Assembly: GCA_002358905.1 (NCBI GenBank)
Contig: DEPT01000010.1
Span: forward strand, 1-64,000
DNA: 64,000 bases
Reading direction: 5' to 3'
From: Akkermansiaceae bacterium UBA3385
GTDB lineage: Bacteria; Verrucomicrobiota; Verrucomicrobiia; Verrucomicrobiales; Akkermansiaceae
The position numbers and the translations under genes are program-made. Of the stretch, positions 33,935-41,259 are shown in pieces. The notes beneath the pieces were generated by a model. The model saw only the letters and a program-made list of their open reading frames with translations, did not search any database and had not been told where the DNA came from. Each line of letters opens with the position of its first letter. The first letter of the stretch is position 1.

Positions 33935-34590
33935 TTCAGGCGTTTAATCTTCATCGTTCCTACAGTATTGGCAAGAAGCAGATAGAGGTGCTGCATGGAT
34001 TGGACCTTCATATCAAGAAGGGCGAAAAGGTTTTTCTCTGTGGCCCGAGTGGAGCAGGCAAGACCACACTGATGTATACCCTCGCCGGTCTGGAACCGCC
34101 CCAGCAGGGGCAGGTTATCATCGATGGAACGGATATCTATGCCTTGTCATTGCGCCGCCGTGCCTTGTTCCGCAATAAGATGATGGGCTTCATTTTCCAG
34201 AACTACATGCTCATGCCGGAACTGACAGCACTGGAAAATGCATCACTGGCTACAGCCGTTGCCGGGCGCGAAGCTACCGAGCGAGTTAAGCATCTTCTTG
34301 AACGCGTAGGCCTTGCAGACCGCATGGACCACCTTCCGAATGAGCTTTCCGGCGGTGAACAACAGCGTGTGGCCATTGCCCGTGCTCTGGCTCATGACCC
34401 GGCCATCATCTTTGCTGATGAACCCACCGGTAATCTCGATTCTCGCAATGGTGGGCAGATTCTTGACCTCTTGTTCAGTCTGGCAGACGAAGGTGGTAAA
34501 ACGCTCGTTACCGTCACGCATGATGCCGCTATTGCGGCTCGCGGTAACCGCACCCTTATCATCCGCGACGGTGTGGTTGCTGCCAGTTAA
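33931..34590 (+). CDS. ABC transporter ATPase, LolD/MacB type
   Basis: A 219-residue nucleotide-binding subunit of the LolD/MacB/FtsE class, which drives mechanotransmission-type ABC systems such as lipoprotein release. It has Walker A GPSGAGKTTLMY, Q-loop FIFQNYMLMPEL, signature LSGGEQQRVAIARAL, Walker B IIFADEPTGNLDS and H-loop VTVTHD. It starts inside the panC stop. No matching permease lies nearby, so its membrane partner must be encoded elsewhere; the LolD name is therefore not assigned. A strong terminator ends the two-gene unit. Confidence 0.9.
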   Translation: MIQAFNLHRSYSIGKKQIEVLHGLDLHIKKGEKVFLCGPSGAGKTTLMYTLAGLEPPQQGQVIIDGTDIYALSLRRRALFRNKMMGFIFQNYMLMPELTALENASLATAVAGREATERVKHLLERVGLADRMDHLPNELSGGEQQRVAIARALAHDPAIIFADEPTGNLDSRNGGQILDLLFSLADEGGKTLVTVTHDAAIAARGNRTLIIRDGVVAAS

Positions 34591-34618
34591 TTCACAATTT
34601 CTTCACATATAAACATGA

Positions 34619-34652
34619 AAAGGCGCCGCAGTCTGGGGACTGCGGCGCCTTT
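34619..34652 (+). terminator. Strong bidirectional hairpin terminator
   Basis: A perfect 15-bp G+C-rich stem (34619-34633 and 34638-34652) around a TGGG loop. The arms begin with A's and end with T's, so it can stop transcripts of the ABC ATPase gene and of the convergent thioredoxin operon. Confidence 0.85.
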
Positions 34653-34674
34653 CGTATTCAGATGCTCAATCAGC

Positions 34675-35160
34675 TTACTTAGCGGCGGTAATTTCCCGCC
34701 ATTTCAGCAGCATCTGGCCGTGGCCCGAGTAAATCTGCGTGCCATCGGGTTTTACAAAAATGACGCTGGGAATCCCCCTGCGCGGCGTAAATCCGGGCAA
34801 ATCGGATTGCATTTCAGCGCGAAGGTTACCCATCACGGCAGGGAAGGCGGCATTGTACTTCTTTACATATTCAGTTCCTTTCTGCGTGTCTAAATCGAAG
34901 CAGACAAGGATGACCTCGCCACCGGCGGCCTTGATGTCCTTATATTGTGCCACAACTTGCGGCATGATGGCGCGGCAGGGTCCGCACCAAGATGCAGAAC
35001 ATAGATAGGCGTAGAATCTGGCATTCAGATCAGGACGTGCCTCTGTCAGGTACGTTGTTTCCTGTAATTTGGCCGGCACGTCAGAATTAGCAGCCTGGGC
35101 AGAAAGACAGCCACAAAGCACGGCTGCACCAGTGATAATGCTCAGAATTGTATGTTTCAT
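34675..35160 (-). CDS. Secreted thioredoxin-like protein with WCGPC site
   Basis: A 161-residue protein. I start it at MKHTILSIITGAAVLCG (ATG 35160), which gives a signal peptide ending LSAQAAN; the frame extends 31 codons up into the nitroreductase gene. The thioredoxin active site is ASWCGPCRAIMP with CGPC, and the cis-proline region reads RRGIPSVIFV. It probably works in the periplasm as a thiol-disulfide reductase or oxidase. It is the last gene of a three-gene operon with a nitroreductase and a cysteine-less thioredoxin-like paralogue, 22 bases after the nitroreductase. Confidence 0.9.
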   Translation of the reverse strand: MKHTILSIITGAAVLCGCLSAQAANSDVPAKLQETTYLTEARPDLNARFYAYLCSASWCGPCRAIMPQVVAQYKDIKAAGGEVILVCFDLDTQKGTEYVKKYNAAFPAVMGNLRAEMQSDLPGFTPRRGIPSVIFVKPDGTQIYSGHGQMLLKWREITAAK

Positions 35161-35182
35161 ATTGTTTGTTGCTGAACTTAAA

Positions 35183-35704
35183 TCAGGAGCGAATAACGTA
35201 TCCTTCCTTGCGGGGCTTGGGAGCCACGGTACCACCCTCTGCTTCATAACCAAGAATACAAATAGCCAGACCTACCATGTTATCACCAAGCCCCCATGCC
35301 TTCTTGATTTCTTCACCTTCCGGTAACTCGAACATCTGCTTGCCGCGGTTAATCCAGCAGGAAGCCAGGCCGATGGCGTGAGCCGCATTAAGCAGATTGG
35401 CCATGACCATGCAGGCATCCTCGTGTCCCGTGTGGGCGCTTGTATCCTCAAACACAACCACCGCAGTGGGGGCTCCATAGAACGGATCCCGCGTGGTGTT
35501 CATAATGCGGGCATTAAGCTCAGAGAGCTTGGCCACCATTGCTGCATCCTGCACGACAACCATCACCGGACTCTGTGAACCGTGTCCGGTCGGTGCATAC
35601 GTGGCGGCTTCCAGCACTTCGTTGAGTGCATCCTCTGCTACTTGCTCTGTTTTGTATTTACGGCAACTGCGCCGTGTCTTCAAATCGATAAGAGTTTCTT
35701 TCAT
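35183..35704 (-). CDS. Nitroreductase-family flavoprotein
   Basis: A 173-residue member of the nitroreductase family, usually FMN-dependent NAD(P)H oxidoreductases acting on nitro compounds or quinones. Family features are RRSCRKYKTEQV near the N-terminus (FMN phosphate contact), ATYAPTGHGSQSP and the late GLASCWINRGKQMFE and VGLAICILGY. The true substrate is not inferable. It sits between two thioredoxin-like genes, five bases after the upstream one, which suggests a shared redox task although this protein has no signal peptide. Confidence 0.9.
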   Translation of the reverse strand: MKETLIDLKTRRSCRKYKTEQVAEDALNEVLEAATYAPTGHGSQSPVMVVVQDAAMVAKLSELNARIMNTTRDPFYGAPTAVVVFEDTSAHTGHEDACMVMANLLNAAHAIGLASCWINRGKQMFELPEGEEIKKAWGLGDNMVGLAICILGYEAEGGTVAPKPRKEGYVIRS

Positions 35705-35709
35705 CGTGT

Positions 35710-36387
35710 TTATTCTTCAGTTTCGGGGTCTTCTTCAGCTGCGGCTTTCTTCTTGGCAGCAGGAGCTTTGGCTCCGACCACGCTGTGCCAGCTTTCCATT
35801 AATTCCGGGCCACCATTTGCCTTAACGCTACCTGTTGCATCAACAATAACCATTCTCGGAGCACTTCCGGGAGAATAGCCCGGCAATTCCATCTCCTTCA
35901 GCTTGGCATCGTTCATCACCATCGGGTACTTGCATTTAAGCTTTTTGAGCATCTTGATTGCAAGCTCCTTTTCCATGGGCTCGCAATTAACGAGCAGAAC
36001 ATTCACCTTGGCTGCCTTCAGACTGCGTTCTTCCGCAATAAGCTGTTTGAGCATCTCTTCACCACCTTCGGTCAGCGTTGTGTATTCCGCATAAATGAAG
36101 AACTTGCCGTTCGGCTTCAGTTTGCCATATTCAGGCTTGATGTTCTTCCATGCATTGGCAACAGCCTTCTTGTCAGCTTTCTTCTTTTTCTTATCGTCGT
36201 CTTCGGCGTCTTTGTCATCATCCGATGTCTTGCCTTTTCTTGCTGCCTTCTTTGCTTCTTTTTCCTTCATCTTAAGCTCGCGCTTTTCTTCTCTGCTGAG
36301 CTTCTTGTCGTCCTTGGCCACAGCGGGTGCAATCCCCCAGCAACAAACACCAAGAAGAAGGGTAAGGTAAAAGAATGAATGTCTCAT
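35710..36387 (-). CDS. Secreted thioredoxin-like protein lacking active-site cysteines
   Basis: A 225-residue protein with signal peptide (MRHSFFYLTLLLGVCCWGIA then PAVAKD). A long Lys/Asp/Glu-rich segment follows (about residues 25-75, with stretches such as DDDKKKKKADKK). The remainder follows the fold order of the thioredoxin-like protein at 3051-3731: NGKFFIYAEYTTL, VNVLLVNCEPMEKELA, YPMVMNDAKLKEMELPGY and PRMVIVDATGSV. Where the paralogue has SASWCGYC, this one has AEYTTLTEG, so redox chemistry is lost. It may act as a binding or chaperone-like partner. It heads the operon with the nitroreductase and the CGPC thioredoxin. Confidence 0.8.
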   Translation of the reverse strand: MRHSFFYLTLLLGVCCWGIAPAVAKDDKKLSREEKRELKMKEKEAKKAARKGKTSDDDKDAEDDDKKKKKADKKAVANAWKNIKPEYGKLKPNGKFFIYAEYTTLTEGGEEMLKQLIAEERSLKAAKVNVLLVNCEPMEKELAIKMLKKLKCKYPMVMNDAKLKEMELPGYSPGSAPRMVIVDATGSVKANGGPELMESWHSVVGAKAPAAKKKAAAEEDPETEE

Positions 36388-36396
36388 AGTGGCCTT

Positions 36397-36425
36397 ATTT
36401 TACCAATTTCATCAGTAATAGTCAA
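36397..36425 (-). promoter_or_regulatory. Promoter of the thioredoxin/nitroreductase operon
   Basis: Read on the minus strand: TTGACT (36425-36420), a 17-base spacer and TAAAAT (36402-36397), then nine bases to the ATG at 36387. Confidence 0.7.
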
Positions 36426-36468
36426 CTGATAAGCTGAAAAAGCTTCAGGATTTGCATACTTGATGATG

Positions 36469-38721
36469 TTACATGAACGAGTATGCGTCAATATCCAGAC
36501 TAAGGGTAACGCTTTCGCTGCAGTTGAGCTTCGAAATTTCCCTGCTGCATACATCGGAAAGGATGCGGGCGGAGGGGGATTTGAGTGTGCATTGGTAACG
36601 GAATTGCCCATAGGCCTTTGCAAGCGGAGCGGGCAGCGGATCGCTTATCTGAGCCTGAGGAGGAAGCGCGGCAAGAAGTCTTTTGTGCAGCGTGTCCATG
36701 GCTAATGCCGCCAGTTCATCCTGCTCACTTCTGGCAGTGATAACGGCCATGTGGCAGAATGGTGGGAAGTTCATCTGCTGGCGTAATTCCAGCTCGGTTT
36801 CCGCGAAGCCATCGGTATCGTGCCGGCGTGCAAACTGAATCGCCGCAGCCTGGGGATTGTAGGTCTGGATGATTACTTCGCCGTCCAGATCTCCGCGCCC
36901 GGCTCTGCCTGCTACCTGGGTAAGAAGCTGGAACGTGCGTTCTGCGGCCCGGGGGTCAGGGATATTCAAGCCGAGGTCGGCATTCAGGACGCCGACCAGA
37001 GTCACGCCTGGGAAATCCAGCCCCTTGGATATCATCTGCGTGCCAAGCAGAATGTCGGTACGATGCGCTCTGAAATCTGACAGAATGTCACGCAGGGCAT
37101 TTTTTCTGGTTGTTACATCGGCATCGACTCGCTGCAGTCTGGCTTGAGGGAAGCAACGGCGCAGAACAGCTTCAACCTTCTGGGTTCCGTAGCCTTCCAG
37201 CGAAATGTTGCTCGTATGGCATTCCGGACACCGTGCGGGGACCATTTGCCTGTAGCCGCAAATGTGGCACACCAGCCTGTTTTCTGTGGCGTGATAGGTC
37301 ATGGGCAGGGCACAGTGCTCACAATCGGCCGTATAACCACATTCCGGGCATTGCAGGGCGCGGGCAAAGCCACGGCGATTCAGCAGCAGGATAACCTGTT
37401 CGCCTTTGTTCAGACGCTCATCAATGGCCATGCGGAGGCGTTCCGAGAGGATTCCGAGGTTTCGTTTATCCTTAGCTTCGCTTCTCATATCCAGGACTCG
37501 CGTGAGGGGGAGTCGCTGACCATCCGCGCGTCTATCCATGCGGAGCATGCGATATTTGCCTTGCTGCACATTGTGAAGAGATTCCAATGACGGAGTGGCC
37601 GAGCCCAGAACGATGGAAGCCTGTTCCAGGTGCGCGCGCAGAACGGCAAGGTCCCGACCGTGATAGCGTGGGCTGTTTTCCTGCTTGTATGAGGAATCGT
37701 GTTCCTCATCCACAATGATGAGGCCCAGATTCTGCACGGGGGCGAATACTGCAGAACGGGGACCTATGGCGATTCTGGCTTTGCCACGATGAATGGCATG
37801 CCATTCATCAAAACGCTCTCCATCGCTCATGGCGCTGTGAAGAATGGCCACATGGGTATCAAAAGAGGCAAAGCGCCCTTTGAACCGAGCCATTGTCTGT
37901 GGTGTGAGCGAAATTTCCGGCACCAGAATCAGAACTCCTTTGCCTTGCTCCAAAACGTGTTGGGCAGCCTGGAGGTATACCTCTGTTTTACCGGAACCGG
38001 TTACCCCCTGCAGAAGCAGTGGGCGGGAGGTGCGGGAATTGTATGCTGAGATGATATTTTCGAGCGCTTCAGACTGTTCCGGATTGAGCTTGAGAGGAAC
38101 AGTCGGTGCAAACTGCTCTGAGCCTGCCGGGTCGCGATATACCTGTTCCTCTTCGATATGTATATATCCTGCTTTTTCCAATGCCCGGCAGGGTGCCAGT
38201 GCGGGCGAGCCACCCAGATCTGCCAATGGTTCACGTTTTGTCTGACCCGCATGCAGATATCGCAGAATTGCCGCCTGGCGCGGAGCTCTGCGGTTAATTT
38301 TGTTGAGGGTATCGTCATCCGGCCAGTTCTGCAGTACAACAACCTTGCGTGTCTTTTCATCATGGCGTTCCTGTCGCACCGGTTCGGGCACAATGCAGCG
38401 AATCATCTGCTCCACCGGTACCGCATAGTATCGGGCCGCCCATTCCGCCAGCTCCATGAGAGCAGGGGATACAACCGGTTCTTCGCTCACCAGGCGCCGT
38501 AGAGGCCTTAAACGCCCGGCCCATTCCGCTTCCGGAGTTACAAGAGCCATGACCGTGCCGGTGGTGCATCTGGCACGCAGTGGTACTTCCACGCGGCTGC
38601 CGCGAGTCACCCCGGGCATGTTATCGGGGATGGCGTAGTCAAACACCATGTCGTTCAGCCCATCCACCAGTACGCGTGCAGCGAGAACCGGAGCTGATAA
38701 GTCTGAAAAAAGCTCCTGCAT
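36469..38721 (-). CDS. priA: Primosomal replication restart helicase PriA
   Basis: PriA recognises stalled forks and reloads the replisome. The 750-residue product has a 3' DNA-end-binding domain at the N-terminus (AARVLVDGLNDMVFDYAIP). Helicase motifs follow: Walker A GVTGSGKTEVYLQAA, VPEISLTPQ, DEEHDSSYKQ and SATPSLES. A cysteine-rich zinc region (ALQCPECGYTADCEHC, then CHICGYRQMVPARCPECH) and late helicase motifs (GTQMISKGLDFPGVTLV, QVAGRAGR) are present. All are standard. It starts nine bases after khpA ends, as third gene of the fic-like/khpA/priA run. Confidence 0.96.
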   Translation of the reverse strand: MQELFSDLSAPVLAARVLVDGLNDMVFDYAIPDNMPGVTRGSRVEVPLRARCTTGTVMALVTPEAEWAGRLRPLRRLVSEEPVVSPALMELAEWAARYYAVPVEQMIRCIVPEPVRQERHDEKTRKVVVLQNWPDDDTLNKINRRAPRQAAILRYLHAGQTKREPLADLGGSPALAPCRALEKAGYIHIEEEQVYRDPAGSEQFAPTVPLKLNPEQSEALENIISAYNSRTSRPLLLQGVTGSGKTEVYLQAAQHVLEQGKGVLILVPEISLTPQTMARFKGRFASFDTHVAILHSAMSDGERFDEWHAIHRGKARIAIGPRSAVFAPVQNLGLIIVDEEHDSSYKQENSPRYHGRDLAVLRAHLEQASIVLGSATPSLESLHNVQQGKYRMLRMDRRADGQRLPLTRVLDMRSEAKDKRNLGILSERLRMAIDERLNKGEQVILLLNRRGFARALQCPECGYTADCEHCALPMTYHATENRLVCHICGYRQMVPARCPECHTSNISLEGYGTQKVEAVLRRCFPQARLQRVDADVTTRKNALRDILSDFRAHRTDILLGTQMISKGLDFPGVTLVGVLNADLGLNIPDPRAAERTFQLLTQVAGRAGRGDLDGEVIIQTYNPQAAAIQFARRHDTDGFAETELELRQQMNFPPFCHMAVITARSEQDELAALAMDTLHKRLLAALPPQAQISDPLPAPLAKAYGQFRYQCTLKSPSARILSDVCSREISKLNCSESVTLSLDIDAYSFM

Positions 38722-38730
38722 GGAGGGGGA

Positions 38731-39012
38731 TTAATTATCGGCGGCTATTTCCTCTTTGGAAAGAATATGCACAACCACCTTTGTACCTGATTTTTCGCCT
38801 GCAGCCTTGGCAAGGGAACGGATGGCAGACGCGGTCATTCCATTTCGTCCGATGACCCGCGCCACGTCTTCCTGCTCCAGGACCAGTCGGAAACGCAGCA
38901 TGTCTCCCGCAGGAGTTGCCGCAACACGCAGCTCTGCGTTTTCCGGTCGCTGAATGAGCGGAGAGATGGCTGCGAGCAGATATTTACCGATGGATTCTGT
39001 GAGCTGATGCAT
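38731..39012 (-). CDS. khpA: KH-domain RNA-binding protein KhpA
   Basis: A 93-residue single KH-domain protein. The KhpA pattern is clear: VLEQEDVARVIGRNGMTAS then AIRSLAKAAG, with the GxxG RNA-binding loop as GRNG. KhpA binds RNA, often as a heterodimer with KhpB, and affects cell division and translation in other bacteria. It has its own promoter nine bases upstream and is followed by priA after nine bases. Its start is the ATG at 39012. Confidence 0.9.
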   Translation of the reverse strand: MHQLTESIGKYLLAAISPLIQRPENAELRVAATPAGDMLRFRLVLEQEDVARVIGRNGMTASAIRSLAKAAGEKSGTKVVVHILSKEEIAADN

Positions 39013-39021
39013 AGGACTTCT

Positions 39022-39050
39022 ACTTTACTGGAAGGGTGATTCTCTGTCAA
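39022..39050 (-). promoter_or_regulatory. khpA promoter
   Basis: Read on the minus strand: TTGACA (39050-39045), a 17-base spacer and TAAAGT (39027-39022), then nine bases to the ATG at 39012. The -35 box lies immediately after the fic-like stop codon. Confidence 0.75.
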
Positions 39051-39054
39051 GTTC

Positions 39055-39756
39055 CTATCGTGTTGCTGCCATAGGATAATATGCGCCGGTTTTCCGGGAA
39101 CCTCGATATTCAATCTGACCGCTATCTTTCAGTGCTACAAGGTGGCGGTCCATCATACGAGCAGAAAGCGCGGGTAATGCATGAAGTAAATCATTTCGCT
39201 TGCTTCCAGGATGCTTTTTCAGATAATTCAGTAATTGCTCTGCAGGTGACACTTTGCGGGTGGTTCTGGGTGCTCTTGCGGATTGATTCTTGTGTAAATT
39301 CAGGGTATCGAGAATCGCGTGTAGCGATAGAGTAATGAATTCTGTTGCGTCTGGTGCCGCCAGAGCACACTCGCAGGCAGGTGAGGGAAGATGAATGCTG
39401 CAGCGTCGGAATATGGGGTGATATGTGGAAAGCAGGGTATGCAGGAGCTGAAGAGCCGATTCCTTGTTGTTTTCTTCGAACGCCCCTATACTTATGAGTT
39501 CGTAATGAAACACCGCCGCGCGAACGACAGGGTGACACTGTGTTTGTTTCAGCCAGGAGAGAAGGGATTCCAGAAGCACCGGCACCCAGTACGCTTTCTC
39601 TCCACTGTTCCGCAATCGGGCATTGCATGTGCTGCATAAGGAATGTACATCCCAGTCCGGCGCCTTGTTATCTGCATCGCATTCGGGTAGTTGCGAGCAG
39701 ATGCGCACCAGGAGACTCAGTGCTTCATCTGAGACGGAATAGGGAGGCGTGTACAT
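39055..39756 (-). CDS. Degenerate Fic-domain protein with C-terminal winged helix
   Basis: A 233-residue protein. I choose the ATG at 39756 over the upstream GTG because the promoter ends six bases before it. Residues 55-115 align with the core of Fic AMP transferases (WVPVLLESLLSWLK, then HPVVRAAVFHYELISI). The catalytic HPFxDGNGR has become GAFEENNKE (residues 91-99), so the catalytic His and the Arg are gone. Residues 170-228 form a winged helix (SPAEQLLNYLKKHPG, RHLVALKDSGQIEYRG, RKTGAYYP), typical of Fic proteins with a DNA-binding tail. It is probably catalytically dead and may act as a regulator or antitoxin-like protein. The whole frame is intact, so it is not a simple pseudogene. Fic identity is inferred from alignment by eye. 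Confidence 0.72.
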   Translation of the reverse strand: MYTPPYSVSDEALSLLVRICSQLPECDADNKAPDWDVHSLCSTCNARLRNSGEKAYWVPVLLESLLSWLKQTQCHPVVRAAVFHYELISIGAFEENNKESALQLLHTLLSTYHPIFRRCSIHLPSPACECALAAPDATEFITLSLHAILDTLNLHKNQSARAPRTTRKVSPAEQLLNYLKKHPGSKRNDLLHALPALSARMMDRHLVALKDSGQIEYRGSRKTGAYYPMAATR

Positions 39757-39762
39757 AATGGC

Positions 39763-39790
39763 AATATACACACTAACGTGTCTTTGTCAA
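39763..39790 (-). promoter_or_regulatory. fic-like gene promoter, leaderless type
   Basis: Read on the minus strand: consensus TTGACA (39790-39785), a 16-base spacer and TATATT (39768-39763), then six bases to the ATG at 39756. The spacer contains ACACGTTAGTGT, an imperfect palindrome that could be an operator. Confidence 0.7.
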
Positions 39791-39808
39791 TAGATAATGT
39801 TCTAATGT

Positions 39809-39854
39809 GGCAAAATAAATGGCAAAATAAACGAGCGTTAGACGGCAAAATAAA
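39809..39854. repeat. Three direct repeats GGCAAAATAAA upstream of the fic-like gene
   Basis: GGCAAAATAAA occurs at 39809-39819, 39821-39831 and 39844-39854 (starts 12 and 23 bases apart, about one and two helical turns). They lie 19-69 bases upstream of the -35 box of the fic-like promoter. Regularly phased copies suggest a cooperative DNA-binding site. Confidence 0.75.
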
Positions 39855-39865
39855 GTAATTCAGAC

Positions 39866-39904
39866 AAAGAAAAAATCCCTTGCCCGCGTTACTGCAGGCA
39901 AGGG
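39866..39904 (-). terminator. fabH terminator
   Basis: Arms CCCTTGCC (39877-39884) and GGCAAGGG (39897-39904) form a stem. Read on the minus strand it is followed by a T run (complement of 39866-39875). It lies 24 bases past the fabH stop codon. Confidence 0.8.
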
Positions 39905-39928
39905 GAATGAAATGAGTCTATGCGAGTC

Positions 39929-40945
39929 TTACAGGCGAATGGCTGCAGAACTCCAGGTCAGGCCCGCGCCGAATGTCACCAGAAGGACGATATCGCCCTT
40001 CTTGGCACGCCCGGATGTTACAGCTTCATCGAGAGCAATGGCTACAGCTGCACCGGATGTGTTGCCGTACTTGTGTACATTCACAAACACGCGCTCTGTA
40101 GGGATGCCAAGGCGCTGGGCTACTGCGTTGATGATGCGCAGATTTGCCTGGTGGGGAATCACCATGTCCACGTCCTCAGGTTTGATACCAGTGCGTTCAA
40201 TGAGGGAAAGAGCGCTGTCTTTCATGTGCGCTACAGCATAGCGGAATACTTCATTGCCTCGCATAGCAAGGGTATAAAGTTTCTCCTGAATGTTCTCCTC
40301 CGTGGTCGGGATGGCGGAACCACCGCCCGGGACCATAAGCAAATCGGTCAATGTACCATCTGAACCAATATCCGAAGCAAGTACAGCGCTGTCACCATCG
40401 ACTCCGGTGCCGGTGCGAAGAATGGCAGCGCCGGCACCATCGCCAAAGAGAACACAGGTGGAGCGGTCTTCCCAGTTTACAATGTGGCTAAGCTTTTCTG
40501 ATGCAATGATGAGGGCTGTTTTCGCCTGACCGCAACCAATGTATTGAACGGCTGTCTTTAAGGCAAACAGGAAGCCGGAACAGGCGGCAGAAATATCAAA
40601 TGCTGCGGCATTGACGGCACCGATGTTGGCCTGCACGTAACATGCTGTGGAAGGGGTGAAGGTATCGGGTGTTACCGTGGCAACAATAATCAAATCAATT
40701 TCTTCTGGTGTTACACCTGCGGATTCCATTGCTCGTTTTGCAGCCTGAGTAGCCATGTCGCTGGTCTTTTCACCGGGGGCAGCGATGCGGCGCTCCTCAA
40801 TACCGGTACGGGTAACAATCCATTCATTTGACGTGTCCACCATCTTTTCTAAATCCTCATTAGTAAGACGGCGCTCTGGCACATACGACCCCGTTCCAAC
40901 TAAAGCAACGGGCAAACGCTTAAAAGGCTTAGTAAGGTCGTTCAT
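39929..40945 (-). CDS. fabH: Beta-ketoacyl-ACP synthase III
   Basis: FabH condenses acetyl-CoA with malonyl-ACP to start fatty acid chains. The 338-residue product has the catalytic triad in standard contexts: Cys in ISAACSGFLFAL, His in IPHQANLRI and Asn in KYGNTSGAA. The opening GTGSYVPERRLTNEDLEKMV and GIEERRIAAPGEKTSDMA are also typical. The gene stands alone with its own terminator. No acpP or fabD is adjacent. Confidence 0.96.
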   Translation of the reverse strand: MNDLTKPFKRLPVALVGTGSYVPERRLTNEDLEKMVDTSNEWIVTRTGIEERRIAAPGEKTSDMATQAAKRAMESAGVTPEEIDLIIVATVTPDTFTPSTACYVQANIGAVNAAAFDISAACSGFLFALKTAVQYIGCGQAKTALIIASEKLSHIVNWEDRSTCVLFGDGAGAAILRTGTGVDGDSAVLASDIGSDGTLTDLLMVPGGGSAIPTTEENIQEKLYTLAMRGNEVFRYAVAHMKDSALSLIERTGIKPEDVDMVIPHQANLRIINAVAQRLGIPTERVFVNVHKYGNTSGAAVAIALDEAVTSGRAKKGDIVLLVTFGAGLTWSSAAIRL

Positions 40946-41032
40946 AAGAACACAAGATTCGTGTTTCGATACTTTGATACTAACACGTCATTGTTGTCTT
41001 GGCTAGTTTTTTTTACAACAATGGCGCAAAAA

Positions 41033-41048
41033 ATAGAGTGAACTCTAT
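41033..41048. repeat. Short palindrome upstream of the GH2 gene
   Basis: ATAGAGT and its complement ACTCTAT are separated by two bases. AGTGAAC recurs about 15 bases downstream. It sits 170 bases before the GH2 promoter and could be an operator. No regulator gene adjoins. Confidence 0.4.
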
Positions 41049-41216
41049 ATTCAGTGAACGAAAAAGACGGATTTCAGGAAGAAATTTCGATGACATACTG
41101 TGTAATCCAGCCTTTATGAGCCCATCTTCTCTTGCATTAACAGTTCGCTACACCGCTGAAATCGCGTGTGCGAGCGAGTTCTCTCACATGGAGCAAGGGC
41201 AGATCTTTGTTTTACC

Positions 41217-41245
41217 TTGCTATGGCGTACTAATTTTGTTAATAT
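41217..41245 (+). promoter_or_regulatory. GH2 gene promoter
   Basis: TTGCTA at 41217-41222, a 17-base spacer and TAATAT at 41240-41245. The ATG at 41260 lies 14 bases on, giving a leader of about 7 bases. This supports the short start. Confidence 0.65.
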
Positions 41246-41259
41246 GCACGGCAACGCCA

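Larger units (their letters stand above)
40946..41259. other. Divergent regulatory region between fabH and the GH2 gene
   Basis: This 314-base stretch has no gene of its own; an open frame runs through it into GH2 but is not a credible N-terminus. It contains a 9-bp inverted repeat CATTGTTGT/ACAACAATG (40989-40997 and 41015-41023), a 7-bp inverted repeat (41033-41048) and the GH2 promoter at its end. A poor minus-strand -10 (TAGTAT) for fabH lies near 40980. Confidence 0.6.

Noticed and set aside
39055..39771. RecO identity for the 39055-39756 gene
   Set aside because: Length and neighbourhood of priA suggested RecO, but the sequence lacks the OB-fold opening and zinc ribbon and instead aligns with Fic plus winged helix.
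40999..41259. Longer start for the GH2 gene
   Set aside because: The added 87 residues carry no signal peptide and contain the promoter; the ATG at 41260 gives a signal peptide.
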